Assembly (NCBI RefSeq): GCF_000758325.1
Contig: NZ_CP009459.1
Span: 4,216,001-4,280,000, forward strand
Source of the DNA: Cedecea neteri
Lineage (GTDB): Bacteria > Pseudomonadota > Gammaproteobacteria > Enterobacterales > Enterobacteriaceae
Reading direction: 5' to 3'
Length of the DNA stretch: 64,000 nt
The translations under genes and the position numbers were made by a program. The notes under the pieces were generated by a model. That model did no database searches. It saw only the letters and a list, made by a program, of their open reading frames with translations, and was not told the DNA's origin. Each line of letters starts with the position of its first letter. Positions within the stretch are counted from its first letter, which is position 1. Positions 17,792-28,172 of this stretch are shown one piece after another.

Positions 17792-20428
17792 TTATTCGTC
17801 CGCTTCGTCGGCAACATCATCATCGGTATCCGCTTCAGGCGCGATATCATCGTCCCCTTCCGCAACGCTACCGTCGATGCTGTCCAGCTCTTCGTCATCC
17901 ACAGGTTCGGCGACGCGCTGCAGGCCCACAACGCTTTCGTCTTCCGCAGTACGGATGAGAATAACGCCCTGGGTGTTACGCCCGACCACGCTGACTTCAG
18001 ACACGCGGGTACGCACCAGCGTACCGGCATCGGTGATCATCATGATCTGGTCGGTGTCTTCCACCTGTACCGCCCCAACGACGCTGCCGTTACGTTCGGT
18101 GACTTTGATGGAGATAACGCCCTGCGTTGCACGAGACTTGGTTGGGTACTCGGCCGCCGCGGTGCGTTTACCGTAACCATTCTGGGTGACGGTCAGAATC
18201 GCGCCGTCACCGCGAGGAATGATCAGAGAGACCACTTTGTCGTCACCGGCAAGCTTGATCCCGCGAACGCCCGTTGCGGTACGGCCCATGGTACGAACGG
18301 CGTCTTCTTTGAAGCGCACCACTTTACCTGCAGCCGAGAACAGCATGGCTTCGTCGCTGCCGTTAGTTAAATCAACGCCAATCAGCTCGTCACCTTCATT
18401 AAGGTTAACGGCGATGATGCCCGCAGAACGTGGACGGCTGAAGTCGGTCAGCGCAGTTTTCTTCACTGTACCGCTTGCGGTCGCCATGAACACGTTGATG
18501 CCTTCTGCGTACTCGCGCACCGGCAGAATCGCGGTAATACGCTCGTCCTGCTCCAGCGGCAGCAGGTTCACAATTGGGCGGCCACGTGCGCCACGGCTCG
18601 CTTCCGGCAGCTGATAAACCTTCATCCAGTACAGGCGACCACGGCTGGAGAACAGTAGGATCGTGTCGTGGGTGTTGGCCACCAGCAGGCGGTCAATAAA
18701 GTCTTCTTCTTTAATACGGGCGGCCGACTTGCCTTTGCCACCGCGACGCTGCGCTTCATAATCGGTCAGCGGCTGATACTTCACATAGCCCTGGTGAGAC
18801 AGGGTGACCACCACATCTTCCTGGTTGATCAGATCTTCAATGTTGATATCTGCGGTGTTGGCGGTGATCTCGGTGCGACGGTTGTCGCCGAACTGATCGC
18901 GCATCGCTTCCAGTTCTTCGCGAATCACCTCCATCAGGCGCTCTGCGCTACCCAGGATGTGCAGTAATTCAGCGATCTGCTCCAGCAGCTCTTTATACTC
19001 GTCGAGCAGTTTTTCGTGCTCAAGGCCGGTCAGTTTCTGCAGACGCAGATCCAGAATTGCCTGAGCCTGCTGCTCGGTGAGGAAGTATTTACCGTCGCGG
19101 ATGCCAAACTCAGGCTCCAGCCACTCAGGACGCGCGGCATCGTCGCCCGCACGCTCAAGCATTGCAGAAACGTTGCCCAGGTCCCAGGAACGGGCGACCA
19201 GGCTCGCTTTCGCTTCGGCAGCATTTGGCGAGTTACGAATAAGCTCGATGATCGGATCGATATTCGCCAGGGCGATCGCCAGGCCTTCGAGGATGTGCGC
19301 GCGATCGCGGGCTTTGCGCAGTTCGAAGATGGTACGGCGGGTCACCACTTCACGGCGGTGGCGCACGAACGCAGACAGGATCTCTTTCAGGGTCATGATC
19401 TTCGGCTGACCATGGTGCAATGCCACCATGTTGATACCGAAGGAAACCTGCAGTTGAGTCTGGGAATACAGGTTATTGAGCACCACTTCGCCCACGGCGT
19501 CGCGTTTAATCTCAATAACAATGCGCATACCGTCTTTGTCAGACTCATCGCGCAGGGCGCTGATGCCTTCCACGCGTTTGTCTTTCACCAGCTCGGCGAT
19601 TTTCTCGATCAGGCGAGCTTTGTTCACCTGATACGGAATTTCGTGAACGATGATGGTCTCGCGGCCGGTTTTCGCGTCCGCTTCAACTTCAGCCCGGGCG
19701 CGAATATAAATTTTACCGCGGCCGGTGCGATACGCTTCTTCAATACCGCGGCGACCGTTAATGATAGCGGCGGTCGGGAAATCCGGGCCTGGGATGTGTT
19801 CCATCAGCCCTTCAACGCTGATGTTCTCGTCTTCAATATAGGCGAGGCAGCCGTTGATCACTTCGGTAATGTTGTGCGGCGGAATGTTCGTCGCCATCCC
19901 GACTGCGATACCGGATGCACCGTTTACCAGCAGGTTAGGAATTTTGGTCGGCATGACGTCTGGAATTTTTTCGGTGCCGTCGTAGTTATCGACGAAATCA
20001 ACCGTCTCTTTTTCCAGGTCTGCCATCAGCTCGTGGGCGATTTTCGACATACGGATTTCCGTATAACGCATCGCCGCGGCGGAGTCGCCGTCTACGGAAC
20101 CGAAGTTACCCTGGCCGTCGACCAGCATGTAACGCAGGGAAAATGGCTGTGCCATACGGACGATGGTGTCATAAACCGCGGTATCACCATGAGGGTGATA
20201 TTTACCGATAACGTCACCAACAACACGGGCGGATTTTTTGTATGCTTTGTTCCAGTCATTGCCCAATACGTTCATCGCGTAAAGCACGCGACGGTGTACC
20301 GGCTTAAGTCCATCGCGGACATCTGGCAGTGCGCGGCCGACAATAACCGACATCGCATAATCCAGATACGAGCTCTTTAGCTCTTCCTCAATGTTGACCG
20401 GCGTAATTTCTCTGGCAAGGTCGCTCAT
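17792..20428 (-). CDS. gyrA: DNA gyrase subunit A
   Basis: The 878-residue breakage-reunion subunit of gyrase, which with GyrB introduces negative supercoils. The catalytic tyrosine is in ATRSRA-equivalent sequence near residue 122 ([14 protein letters not shown]). The quinolone-resistance region reads [11 protein letters not shown], with Thr at position 83 and the usual Asp87. The C-terminal beta-pinwheel contains the GyrA-box (QRRGGKGK), and the tail is acidic, as in E. coli (875 residues). A -10 element TATAAT (complement of 20474-20479) lies upstream without an obvious -35, in keeping with relaxation-stimulated gyr promoters. It is divergent from ubiG. Confidence 0.97.
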   Translation of the reverse strand: MSDLAREITPVNIEEELKSSYLDYAMSVIVGRALPDVRDGLKPVHRRVLYAMNVLGNDWNKAYKKSARVVGDVIGKYHPHGDTAVYDTIVRMAQPFSLRYMLVDGQGNFGSVDGDSAAAMRYTEIRMSKIAHELMADLEKETVDFVDNYDGTEKIPDVMPTKIPNLLVNGASGIAVGMATNIPPHNITEVINGCLAYIEDENISVEGLMEHIPGPDFPTAAIINGRRGIEEAYRTGRGKIYIRARAEVEADAKTGRETIIVHEIPYQVNKARLIEKIAELVKDKRVEGISALRDESDKDGMRIVIEIKRDAVGEVVLNNLYSQTQLQVSFGINMVALHHGQPKIMTLKEILSAFVRHRREVVTRRTIFELRKARDRAHILEGLAIALANIDPIIELIRNSPNAAEAKASLVARSWDLGNVSAMLERAGDDAARPEWLEPEFGIRDGKYFLTEQQAQAILDLRLQKLTGLEHEKLLDEYKELLEQIAELLHILGSAERLMEVIREELEAMRDQFGDNRRTEITANTADINIEDLINQEDVVVTLSHQGYVKYQPLTDYEAQRRGGKGKSAARIKEEDFIDRLLVANTHDTILLFSSRGRLYWMKVYQLPEASRGARGRPIVNLLPLEQDERITAILPVREYAEGINVFMATASGTVKKTALTDFSRPRSAGIIAVNLNEGDELIGVDLTNGSDEAMLFSAAGKVVRFKEDAVRTMGRTATGVRGIKLAGDDKVVSLIIPRGDGAILTVTQNGYGKRTAAAEYPTKSRATQGVISIKVTERNGSVVGAVQVEDTDQIMMITDAGTLVRTRVSEVSVVGRNTQGVILIRTAEDESVVGLQRVAEPVDDEELDSIDGSVAEGDDDIAPEADTDDDVADEADE

Positions 20429-20588
20429 GTAACCGCTATCCCTCTACTGTTTTCCCGGATTCAAAGGTCGCAAATTATAACACATCCGGCCCTGTGTGGG
20501 GAAACCTCAACGCAATTGTCGGCGCTTTATTCACGCCGTTAGCCTGATATACTGCCAGCCTTAACATCTGCAAGGAGTCACCGCTGTA

Positions 20589-21308
20589 ATGAATGCTGAA
20601 AACCAACCGGTTACGCAGAACGTCGACCTCGAGGAAATCGCCAAATTTGAAGCTGTCGCTTCCCGCTGGTGGGATCTGGAAGGTGAATTTAAGCCGCTGC
20701 ACCGCATCAACCCGCTGCGTTTAGGCTATATCAACCAGCGCGCCGGTGGGCTGTTCGGTAAAACCGTGCTCGACGTTGGCTGCGGCGGCGGCATTCTGGC
20801 GGAAAGCATGGCACGTGAAGGCGCCAACGTCACCGGCCTGGATATGGGCTTTGAACCGCTGCAGGTGGCTCGCCTTCACGCATTGGAAAGCGGCGTTAAG
20901 GTGGACTATGTCCAGGAAACGGTAGAAGAACACGCGAGCAAACACGCCGGGCAGTACGACGTCGTAACCTGTATGGAAATGCTGGAACACGTGCCTGACC
21001 CACAATCGGTGGTTCACGCCTGCGCGCGTTTAGTTAAACCCGGCGGCCACGTCTTCTTCTCCACCATTAACCGCAACGGCAAAGCCTGGCTGATGGCCGT
21101 CGTCGGCGCAGAGTATGTGATGCGCATGGTGCCGAAAGGCACGCACGATGTTAAAAAGTTTATCAAGCCCGCCGAACTCTTACGCTGGGTGGATGAAACC
21201 CCGCTGCGCGAGCGCCATATGACCGGATTACATTTCAACCCTATCACCAACGTATTCAAGCTTGGCCCAGGGGTAGATGTTAATTATATGCTGCATACTG
21301 AAGCATAA
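20589..21308 (+). CDS. ubiG: Ubiquinone biosynthesis O-methyltransferase UbiG
   Basis: A 239-residue S-adenosylmethionine-dependent methyltransferase that performs both O-methylations of ubiquinone synthesis. Motif [12 protein letters not shown] (about residues 59-69) binds the methyl donor and is followed by an acidic motif LDMGFEPL. Length agrees with E. coli UbiG (240). A TATACT -10 candidate lies at 20548-20553. In E. coli yfaL separates ubiG from nrdA; here nrdA follows directly after a 355-base gap. Confidence 0.96.
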   Translation: MNAENQPVTQNVDLEEIAKFEAVASRWWDLEGEFKPLHRINPLRLGYINQRAGGLFGKTVLDVGCGGGILAESMAREGANVTGLDMGFEPLQVARLHALESGVKVDYVQETVEEHASKHAGQYDVVTCMEMLEHVPDPQSVVHACARLVKPGGHVFFSTINRNGKAWLMAVVGAEYVMRMVPKGTHDVKKFIKPAELLRWVDETPLRERHMTGLHFNPITNVFKLGPGVDVNYMLHTEA

Positions 21309-21334
21309 ATCGGCATATCGTATAAGGATTGATT

Positions 21335-21372
21335 ATCGATAATTGCGCCAGAGTCGTTGCGCAATTATCGAT
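21335..21372. repeat. 14-bp perfect inverted repeat after ubiG
   Basis: Arms ATCGATAATTGCGC (21335-21348) and GCGCAATTATCGAT (21359-21372) are perfect reverse complements around a ten-base loop. There is no T run on either side, so it is not a standard Rho-independent terminator. It lies 27 bases after the ubiG stop codon and about 290 bases before nrdA. Confidence 0.8.
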
Positions 21373-21539
21373 GAAGTTTAAGAAATCAGCACCCGATCAA
21401 AATTTTCATTTTTTTTGCATCCCATTGACAATTCCCTCAAGCCTTACGTGACGTGGACTTACGAAAAAAGCGCCCTGGGGAACCTCATTTTATTGATGAA
21501 ATCAATACTTGTACTGAACGGATTCCTTACTAGAATACT

Positions 21540-21624
21540 CACCATCTAGTGACCAATTTGTCACCCACCCCCTATATATAGTATTTATCCACAGAGTTAG
21601 TCACAGGCTAACGAATGTGTATAA
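21540..21624 (+). promoter_or_regulatory. nrdA promoter region: two NrdR boxes and two DnaA boxes
   Basis: CACCATCTAGTG (21540-21551) and CTATATATAG (21572-21581) are centred 31 bp apart, the three-turn spacing typical of paired NrdR boxes (core CTATATATAG). TTATCCACA at 21585-21593 is a perfect DnaA box, and TGTGTATAA at 21616-21624 is the reverse complement of the DnaA pattern TTATNCACA. E. coli nrdAB is likewise controlled by NrdR and DnaA. The rest of the 355-base ubiG-nrdA gap shows no gene; the only other structure noted is the inverted repeat at 21335-21372. Confidence 0.8.
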
Positions 21625-21663
21625 ATCAGGGGAAAACTCATCTCACGGACAGGTAAAACTCAC

Positions 21664-23949
21664 ATGAATCAGAGTCTGCTGGTTACAAAACGCGATGGCA
21701 GCCAAGAGCGCATCAATCTGGATAAAATTCATCGGGTACTCGACTGGGCCGCTGAGGGTCTGAACAACGTCTCCGTTTCCCAGGTTGAACTGCGTTCCCA
21801 TATCCAGTTTTACGACGGCATCAAGACTTCTGACATTCATGAAACCATCATCAAGGCTGCAGCCGATCTGATCTCCCGTGACGCCCCGGATTATCAGTAC
21901 CTCGCCGCTCGCCTGGCAATTTTCCACTTGCGTAAAAAAGCCTACGGCCAGTTTGAGCCGCCGAAGCTTTACGATCAGGTTGTGAAAATGGTTGAGATGG
22001 GTAAATACGATCGTCACCTGCTGGAAGACTACACGGAAGAAGAGTTCGAGCAGATGAACGATTTCATCGATCACTGGCGTGACATGAACTTCTCTTACGC
22101 GGCGGTGAAGCAGCTCGAAGGTAAATACCTCGTGCAGAACCGCGTTTCCGGTGAGATCTACGAAAGCGCGCAGTTCCTCTATATTCTGGTCGCCGCCTGC
22201 CTGTTCTCCGGCTACCCGCGTGAAACCCGCCTCAGCTACGTGAAACGTTTCTACGATGCGGTTTCCACCTTCAAGATTTCCCTGCCTACGCCAATCATGT
22301 CCGGCGTGCGCACCCCGACCCGTCAGTTCAGCTCCTGCGTACTGATCGAGTGCGGCGACAGCCTGGATTCCATCAACGCCACCTCCAGCGCAATCGTGAA
22401 ATACGTTTCCCAGCGTGCAGGTATCGGTATCAACGCCGGCCGCATTCGTGCGTTGGGCAGCCCGATTCGCGGCGGTGAAGCGTTCCACACCGGCTGTATC
22501 CCGTTCTATAAGCACTTCCAGACTGCGGTGAAGTCCTGCTCCCAGGGCGGCGTGCGCGGCGGGGCAGCAACGCTGTTCTACCCGATGTGGCATCTGGAAG
22601 TAGAAAGCCTGCTGGTGCTGAAAAACAACCGTGGCGTGGAAGGTAACCGCGTGCGCCACATGGACTACGGCGTACAGATCAACAAACTGATGTACACCCG
22701 TCTGCTGAAGGGCGAAGAAATCACCCTGTTCAGCCCGTCTGACGTACCGGGGCTGTACGACGCTTTCTTTGCCGACCAGGACGAGTTTGAGCGCCTGTAC
22801 ACCAAATACGAGAAAGACGACAGCATCCGTAAACAGCGCGTGAAAGCGGTGGAACTGTTCTCCCTGATGATGCAGGAACGCGCCTCCACCGGCCGTATCT
22901 ACATCCAGAACGTTGACCACTGCAACACCCACAGCCCGTTCGACCCGGCGATTGCCCCGGTGCGCCAGTCCAACCTGTGCCTGGAAATCGCCCTGCCGAC
23001 CAAACCGCTGGACGACGTCAACGACGAAAACGGCGAAATCGCCCTGTGTACGCTGTCCGCGTTCAACCTTGGCGTGATTGACAGCCTGGACGATCTGGAA
23101 GAGATGGCGGTGCTGGCTGTTCGCGCGCTCGACGCCCTGCTCGACTACCAGGATTACCCAATTCTGGCGGCAAAACGCGGCGCGATGGGCCGTCGTACCC
23201 TCGGTATCGGCGTGATTAACTTTGCCTATTATCTGGCGAAGCACGGCGTGCGTTACTCCGACGGCAGCGCAAACAACCTGACGCACAAGACTTTCGAAGC
23301 CATTCAGTACTACCTGCTGAAAGCGTCAAACGAACTGGCGAAAGAGCAAGGTGCCTGCCCGTGGTTCAACGAAACCACTTATGCAAAAGGCATCCTGCCA
23401 ATCGACACCTACAAGAAAGACCTGGATGCCATCAGCAACGAGCCGCTGCATCTGGACTGGGAAGGCCTGCGTGAGTCCATCAAAACTCACGGCCTGCGCA
23501 ACTCCACGCTTTCTGCCCTGATGCCGTCCGAGACCTCTTCGCAGATCTCCAACGCCACCAACGGCATTGAGCCGCCGCGCGGCCACATCAGCATTAAAGC
23601 GTCGAAAGACGGGATCCTGCGCCAGGTTGTGCCGGATTATGAAGCGCTGAAAAACAACTACGAGCTGCTGTGGGAAATGCCGAGCAACGACGGCTATCTG
23701 CAGTTGGTTGGCCTGATGCAGAAGTTTATCGACCAGTCGATCTCTGCCAACACCAACTACGACCCAACGCGCTTCCCGTCAGGCAAAGTACCAATGCAGC
23801 AGTTGCTGAAGGATCTGCTCACCGCCTATAAATTCGGCGTGAAGACCCTGTACTATCAAAACACCCGTGACGGCGCGGAAGACTCTCAGGATGACCTGGC
23901 GCCTTCCATCCAGGACGATGGCTGCGAAAGCGGCGCATGCAAAATCTGA
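21664..23949 (+). CDS. nrdA: Class Ia ribonucleoside-diphosphate reductase alpha subunit
   Basis: The 761-residue catalytic subunit that reduces ribonucleoside diphosphates to deoxyribonucleotides under aerobic growth. The N-terminal ATP-cone (about 1-95, MNQSLLVTKRDGSQERINLDK region) carries dATP control of overall activity. Active-site cysteines are visible in FSSCVLIE, SNLCLEI and the C-terminal pair GCESGACKI, which exchanges with thioredoxin or glutaredoxin. Length equals E. coli NrdA. Codon use is strongly biased, as expected for a highly expressed gene. nrdB follows after a 104-base gap that contains a REP-like palindrome. Confidence 0.98.
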   Translation: MNQSLLVTKRDGSQERINLDKIHRVLDWAAEGLNNVSVSQVELRSHIQFYDGIKTSDIHETIIKAAADLISRDAPDYQYLAARLAIFHLRKKAYGQFEPPKLYDQVVKMVEMGKYDRHLLEDYTEEEFEQMNDFIDHWRDMNFSYAAVKQLEGKYLVQNRVSGEIYESAQFLYILVAACLFSGYPRETRLSYVKRFYDAVSTFKISLPTPIMSGVRTPTRQFSSCVLIECGDSLDSINATSSAIVKYVSQRAGIGINAGRIRALGSPIRGGEAFHTGCIPFYKHFQTAVKSCSQGGVRGGAATLFYPMWHLEVESLLVLKNNRGVEGNRVRHMDYGVQINKLMYTRLLKGEEITLFSPSDVPGLYDAFFADQDEFERLYTKYEKDDSIRKQRVKAVELFSLMMQERASTGRIYIQNVDHCNTHSPFDPAIAPVRQSNLCLEIALPTKPLDDVNDENGEIALCTLSAFNLGVIDSLDDLEEMAVLAVRALDALLDYQDYPILAAKRGAMGRRTLGIGVINFAYYLAKHGVRYSDGSANNLTHKTFEAIQYYLLKASNELAKEQGACPWFNETTYAKGILPIDTYKKDLDAISNEPLHLDWEGLRESIKTHGLRNSTLSALMPSETSSQISNATNGIEPPRGHISIKASKDGILRQVVPDYEALKNNYELLWEMPSNDGYLQLVGLMQKFIDQSISANTNYDPTRFPSGKVPMQQLLKDLLTAYKFGVKTLYYQNTRDGAEDSQDDLAPSIQDDGCESGACKI

Positions 23950-23994
23950 TTGTCGTTTTCGCCTCACCTCTGCTTATCCCGGCCCCGTGCCAGT

Positions 23995-24028
23995 CCCCTC
24001 TCCCTTAGGGAGAGGGTCAGGGTGAGGG
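23995..24028 (+). repeat. REP-like palindrome between nrdA and nrdB
   Basis: Palindrome CCCTCTCCCT/AGGGAGAGGG is followed by the tail TCAGGGTGAGGG. The same unit occurs at 56047-56080 (same orientation) and 55996-56029 (inverted). It is a REP-type intergenic repeat. Placed inside the nrdAB transcript, it forms a strong hairpin that could modulate the nrdA:nrdB mRNA ratio. Confidence 0.8.
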
Positions 24029-24053
24029 AAAACAAAATAACGGAATACAAATA

Positions 24054-25184
24054 ATGGCTTACACTACTTTTTCACAGACGAAAAACGATCAGCTCGCCGA
24101 GCCTATGTTCTTTGGTCAGTCGGTCAACGTGGCGCGCTACGACCAGCAGAAATACGACATCTTCGAAAAGCTGATTGAAAAGCAGCTTTCCTTCTTCTGG
24201 CGCCCGGAAGAAGTAGACGTCTCCCGCGACCGTATCGACTTCCAGGCGCTGCCGGAGCATGAGAAGCACATCTTCATCAGCAACCTGAAGTACCAGACGC
24301 TGCTGGATTCTATTCAGGGCCGCAGCCCGAACGTCGCGCTGCTGCCGCTGATCTCCATTCCTGAGCTGGAAACCTGGGTTGAAACCTGGGCGTTTAGCGA
24401 GACCATTCACTCTCGCTCTTACACCCACATCATCCGCAACATCGTGAACGATCCGGCGATCGTCTTTGACGACATCGTCACCAACCAGGAAATCCTCAAG
24501 CGCGCCAAAGACATCTCTGGCTACTACGATGACCTGATTGAGATGACCAGCTACTGGCACCTGCTGGGCGAAGGCACGCACAACGTGAACGGCAAAACCG
24601 TCACCGTGAACCTGCGTGCGCTGAAGCGTCAGCTGTACCTCTGCCTGATGAGCGTTAACGCCCTGGAAGCGATTCGCTTCTACGTGAGCTTCGCCTGTTC
24701 CTTCGCTTTTGCCGAGCGCGAGCTGATGGAAGGTAACGCCAAAATCATCAAGCTGATCGCCCGTGACGAAGCCCTGCACCTGACCGGCACCCAGCATATG
24801 CTGAACCTGATGCGCAGCGGTGAAGACGATCCAGAAATGGCAGAAATCGCGCAGGAATGCCGCCAGGAGTGCTACGACCTGTTCGTGCTGGCCGCTCAGC
24901 AGGAAAAAGAGTGGGCAGACTACCTGTTCCGCGACGGCTCGATGATTGGCCTGAACAAAGACATCCTTTGCCAGTATGTGGAGTACATCACCAACATCCG
25001 CATGCAGGCCGTGGGTCTTGATCTACCGTTCCAGACTCGCTCCAACCCGATTCCGTGGATCAACGCGTGGCTGGTGTCCGACAACGTACAGGTTGCGCCG
25101 CAGGAAGTGGAAGTCAGCTCCTACCTGGTGGGCCAGATTGACTCGGAAGTCGATACCGACGATCTGAGCAACTTCCAGCTGTAA
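24054..25184 (+). CDS. nrdB: Class Ia ribonucleoside-diphosphate reductase beta subunit
   Basis: The 376-residue R2 subunit, which houses the diferric-tyrosyl radical cofactor. Iron ligands of the ferritin-like fold are visible in the W-E-x-x-H pattern [12 protein letters not shown] and the later [11 protein letters not shown]. The radical tyrosine is expected in the [11 protein letters not shown] region. The C-terminal stretch ending LSNFQL is the tail that docks onto NrdA. Length equals E. coli NrdB. It is followed after three bases by yfaE, which maintains its cofactor. Confidence 0.98.
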   Translation: MAYTTFSQTKNDQLAEPMFFGQSVNVARYDQQKYDIFEKLIEKQLSFFWRPEEVDVSRDRIDFQALPEHEKHIFISNLKYQTLLDSIQGRSPNVALLPLISIPELETWVETWAFSETIHSRSYTHIIRNIVNDPAIVFDDIVTNQEILKRAKDISGYYDDLIEMTSYWHLLGEGTHNVNGKTVTVNLRALKRQLYLCLMSVNALEAIRFYVSFACSFAFAERELMEGNAKIIKLIARDEALHLTGTQHMLNLMRSGEDDPEMAEIAQECRQECYDLFVLAAQQEKEWADYLFRDGSMIGLNKDILCQYVEYITNIRMQAVGLDLPFQTRSNPIPWINAWLVSDNVQVAPQEVEVSSYLVGQIDSEVDTDDLSNFQL

Positions 25185-25187
25185 ACA

Positions 25188-25442
25188 ATGGGCCGCATTA
25201 CGCTCAGCATTACCGGCGCGCAGTTGATGAGCGAAGAGGAACACCCTTCGCTATTGGCGGCGCTGGAGTCACACCAAGTCTGCGTAGAGTATCAGTGCCG
25301 GGAAGGCTATTGCGGTTCATGCCGCACTAAGCTGCTGGCGGGTGAAGTTCAGTGGCTGACCGAGCCGCTGGCGTTTATCCAGCCCGGTGAAATTCTCCCT
25401 TGTTGCTGTAAGGCACGAGGAGATATCGAACTCGAGATGTAG
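25188..25442 (+). CDS. yfaE: 2Fe-2S ferredoxin YfaE
   Basis: An 84-residue plant-type ferredoxin with cluster ligands in CREGYCGSC and a fourth cysteine in the ILPCCC stretch. In E. coli YfaE supplies electrons for biosynthesis and maintenance of the NrdB diferric-tyrosyl cofactor. The ATG lies three bases after the nrdB stop and is probably translated by coupling. Length matches E. coli (84). It ends the nrd operon at a bidirectional terminator. E. coli has inaA next; here glpQ follows directly. Confidence 0.95.
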   Translation: MGRITLSITGAQLMSEEEHPSLLAALESHQVCVEYQCREGYCGSCRTKLLAGEVQWLTEPLAFIQPGEILPCCCKARGDIELEM

Positions 25443-25448
25443 TGATGT

Positions 25449-25476
25449 AAAAAAGGCCGCTAATGCGGCCTTTTTT
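25449..25476. terminator. Bidirectional terminator between yfaE and glpQ
   Basis: Stem AAAAGGCCGC/GCGGCCTTTT with loop TAAT has an A run before and a T run after. It serves the nrd operon rightward and glpTQ leftward. Confidence 0.92.
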
Positions 25477-25484
25477 ATTAACGA

Positions 25485-26549
25485 TTACGGCTTATTAAGA
25501 AACCGCACGGCCTTGTCCGGGAAGTCAGTAAACAGCCCATCTACGCCCGCCTGGTTATACAGCACGTCGTACAGCTGATTCACATCGCTCACGTAGTCCG
25601 GCAGCGCGTCCGACCTTACCGTGTAAGGATGCACCGTCAATTTGCTGGCGTGTGCTTCGGTCACCATATCGGTAAGCTTCACATGGCCTTTGGTTGACGC
25701 CTTCTCCACCAGCATATGGTAGTCCGGGCCAATGCCGTCGGCATACTGGGCAATCTGCTTCATCGCGCCTGGCTTAAACATCCAGTCGTAGCTGTAGTTC
25801 ACCCACTTGCCGTCCGGCTGTTTTTCCTGGGTCTCATTCCAGTCGGTATAGGCGATAAGCTGCACCAGGTTAAGGTTCATGCCCATCTTCGGCTCAAGCT
25901 CGTTTTTAATGCGCTTCAGCTCGGCGGCGTCAAAGCACTGAAGATAGACCTTATCCTGCTTGCTGGTGTAGCCGTACTGCTTCAGCACCTCAAGCGTTTT
26001 TGCCGCGATATCCTTGCCTTCCTGATGGTGGAACCACGGCGCTTTTATCTCAGGATAGATACCGATGTTTTTCCCGGTGGAATGGTTCAGCCCCTGAACA
26101 AACTCGATCTCTTCTTCAAAGGTGTGCACGCGGAAATCAGATTTACCCATCGGGAAACGCCCCGGATAGGTCTGCACCTGCTTGCCGTTAACGATGTCGA
26201 AGCCCTCGGTGAACTTCAGAGACTTGATTTCCGCCAGCGTAAAGTCGATGGCGTAGTAGCGCCCGTCTTTGCGCGCCCGATCCGGGAAGCGCTTCGCGAC
26301 GTCGGTCACCCTGTCCAGATAGTGGTCATGCAGCACCACCAGTCTGTCGTCTTTGGTCATCACCAGGTCTTGCTCAAGGTAATCCGCGCCCTGGGCATAG
26401 GCCATCGCCTTCGCCGGCAGCGTGTGCTCGGGCAGGTAGCCGCTGGCGCCCCGGTGGGCAATCACGATTTTGTCCGTCGTCTGGGCGAAGACGCTGCTGG
26501 TTGCCACCAGCACCACACCCGCCAGTAAAGATTTTGCCATCAGTTTCAT
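25485..26549 (-). CDS. glpQ: Periplasmic glycerophosphodiester phosphodiesterase GlpQ
   Basis: A 354-residue secreted GDPD-family enzyme that hydrolyses glycerophosphodiesters to glycerol-3-phosphate and an alcohol. A cleavable signal peptide (about residues 1-22, ending SVFA) directs it to the periplasm. The TIM-barrel catalytic signature begins IAHRGASGYLPEHT and includes LEQDLVMTKD and VLHDHYLDR. The product is imported by GlpT, encoded 10 bases upstream in the same operon. Length is near E. coli GlpQ (358). Confidence 0.96.
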   Translation of the reverse strand: MKLMAKSLLAGVVLVATSSVFAQTTDKIVIAHRGASGYLPEHTLPAKAMAYAQGADYLEQDLVMTKDDRLVVLHDHYLDRVTDVAKRFPDRARKDGRYYAIDFTLAEIKSLKFTEGFDIVNGKQVQTYPGRFPMGKSDFRVHTFEEEIEFVQGLNHSTGKNIGIYPEIKAPWFHHQEGKDIAAKTLEVLKQYGYTSKQDKVYLQCFDAAELKRIKNELEPKMGMNLNLVQLIAYTDWNETQEKQPDGKWVNYSYDWMFKPGAMKQIAQYADGIGPDYHMLVEKASTKGHVKLTDMVTEAHASKLTVHPYTVRSDALPDYVSDVNQLYDVLYNQAGVDGLFTDFPDKAVRFLNKP

Positions 26550-26559
26550 GGTGTTTTCC

Positions 26560-27912
26560 TTAGCCGTTTTTCAGCATTTTTTCATCGTGGTGTTTACGCT
26601 CACCAATCATCACCACAATCAGCAACAGCACGGCCAAAATACTGCCGCCAATCATCACGATAAAGCCGCCGTCCCAGCCGAAGAAGTCCACGGTGTAGCC
26701 GACAATCGCGCTGGCCGCGACCGAGCCGCCCAGGTAGCCAAACAGGCCGGTAAAGCCCGCTGCCGTCCCTGCCGCTTTCTTAGGTGCAAGCTCAAGCGCA
26801 TGCAGGCCAATCAGCATCACCGGGCCGTAAATCAGGAAACCGATAACGATCATACAGGTCATATCCACGCCCGGATTGCCCGGCGGGTTGAGCCAGTAAA
26901 CCACGGTGGCAATTGTCACCAGCACCATGAAGAACACGCCTGTCGCGCCGCGGTTACCTTTAAACACCTTGTCCGACATCCAGCCGCACAGCAGCGTGCC
27001 GGGAATACCCGCGTATTCATAAAGGAAGTAGGCCCACGAGGATTTATCCAGCGCGAAGTGCTTCACTTCTTTCAGGTAAGTTGGCGACCAGTCCAGGATG
27101 CCGTAACGCAGCAAATAGACAAACACGTTGGCAATGGCGATGTACCACAGCAGACGGTTAGGGAAGACGTACTTCATGAAGATCTGCTTAGCCGTCAGCT
27201 CTTCTTCCGCTTTCTCGCTGTAATCGTCCGGGTAGTCGTTTTTGTACTCTTCAATCGGCGGCAGGCCGCAGGATTGAGGCGTGTCGCGCATTAAACCGAA
27301 AGCGATAATCGCCACAATGATGGCGGCGAAAGCGGGCATGTACAGCGCCGCATGCCAGTCGTTAAACCACGCCATCCCCAGCAGGAACAGCAGCGGAGGA
27401 ATACCACCGCCGACGTTATGGGCGCAGTTCCAGACGGAAACAATGCCTCCACGCTCCTTCTGCGACCACCAGTGCACCATGGTGCGCCCGCACGGCGGCC
27501 ATCCCATGCCCTGGAACCAGCCACAGGCGAACAGCAGCACAAACATGATTGCGATGCTGGACGTTGCCCACGGCACAAAGCCCATAAACAGCATCACGGC
27601 GGCGGCAAGAATCAGCCCGGCGGGTAGAAATACGCGCGGATTCGAGCGATCGGAGACCGAACCCATGATGAATTTCGAAAATCCGTAAGCGATCGAAATC
27701 CCGGAAAGTGCAAAACCGAGATCGCCTCGGGAGAAGCCCTGCTCCACCAGATACGGCATCGCAAGGGTAAAGTTTTTCCTCACCAGATAGTAAGCGGCAT
27801 AACCAAAAAAGATACCCATGAAGATTTGCCAGCGCAGGCGGCGATAGGTCGGATCTATCTGCTCCTCTGGCAAACGCGTCTTATGCGCGGCGGGTTTGAA
27901 GATACTTAACAT
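26560..27912 (-). CDS. glpT: Glycerol-3-phosphate/phosphate antiporter GlpT
   Basis: A 450-residue major-facilitator antiporter that takes up glycerol-3-phosphate (and fosfomycin) in exchange for phosphate. Twelve membrane helices are apparent, and family motifs include [12 protein letters not shown] and [18 protein letters not shown]. The chosen ATG (complement of 27910-27912) has a GGAGG site six bases upstream and gives the MLSIFKPA start of E. coli GlpT. The frame extends 12 codons further upstream to a non-homologous start. It is divergent from glpABC. Confidence 0.96.
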   Translation of the reverse strand: MLSIFKPAAHKTRLPEEQIDPTYRRLRWQIFMGIFFGYAAYYLVRKNFTLAMPYLVEQGFSRGDLGFALSGISIAYGFSKFIMGSVSDRSNPRVFLPAGLILAAAVMLFMGFVPWATSSIAIMFVLLFACGWFQGMGWPPCGRTMVHWWSQKERGGIVSVWNCAHNVGGGIPPLLFLLGMAWFNDWHAALYMPAFAAIIVAIIAFGLMRDTPQSCGLPPIEEYKNDYPDDYSEKAEEELTAKQIFMKYVFPNRLLWYIAIANVFVYLLRYGILDWSPTYLKEVKHFALDKSSWAYFLYEYAGIPGTLLCGWMSDKVFKGNRGATGVFFMVLVTIATVVYWLNPPGNPGVDMTCMIVIGFLIYGPVMLIGLHALELAPKKAAGTAAGFTGLFGYLGGSVAASAIVGYTVDFFGWDGGFIVMIGGSILAVLLLIVVMIGERKHHDEKMLKNG

Positions 27913-28172
27913 ACGAGCCTCCGTGGCGTTGATGTTCAGCGGGAGCAAGCGGCTCCTGCCAAATGTTCTTTTGCGAGCGCATGGTAGTTATCTGGGCGCG
28001 TATTTACTGTGAAACATCGCACACAATGTTACATTTTTATTACAGAAAGGCGAAATGGTGCATATTTTCACTAATTATTTTCGTTTATTGCTCGAATTTG
28101 CTCGCAATCAAACATTCCACACTTTCTTTGTGGCTGAATAACGGTAAATAAAAAAGGGTAAAGGAGCACCAT
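27913..28172. promoter_or_regulatory. glpTQ-glpABC divergent control region
   Basis: A CRP-site-like palindrome TGTGA-AACATC-GCACA lies at 28008-28023. Sequences resembling GlpR half-sites occur at 27963-27981 (TGTTCTTTTGCGAGCGCA) and around 28079-28115 (TTTTCGTTTATTGCTCGAA and CTCGCAATCAAACAT). In E. coli the divergent operons share CRP, GlpR and FNR/ArcA control. The CRP site is the most convincing; the GlpR calls are approximate. Confidence 0.55.

Noticed and set aside
19016..20380. 454-codon open frame antisense to gyrA
   Set aside because: Shadow of gyrA; composition is that of an antisense frame and there is no domain match.
21643..23286. 547-codon open frame antisense to nrdA
   Set aside because: Antisense shadow of codon-biased nrdA; no ribosome-binding site or family match, and NrdA is unambiguous.
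25446..25478. CRISPR-like or attenuator structure near yfaE
   Set aside because: A single GC-rich stem with flanking A and T runs is a plain bidirectional terminator.
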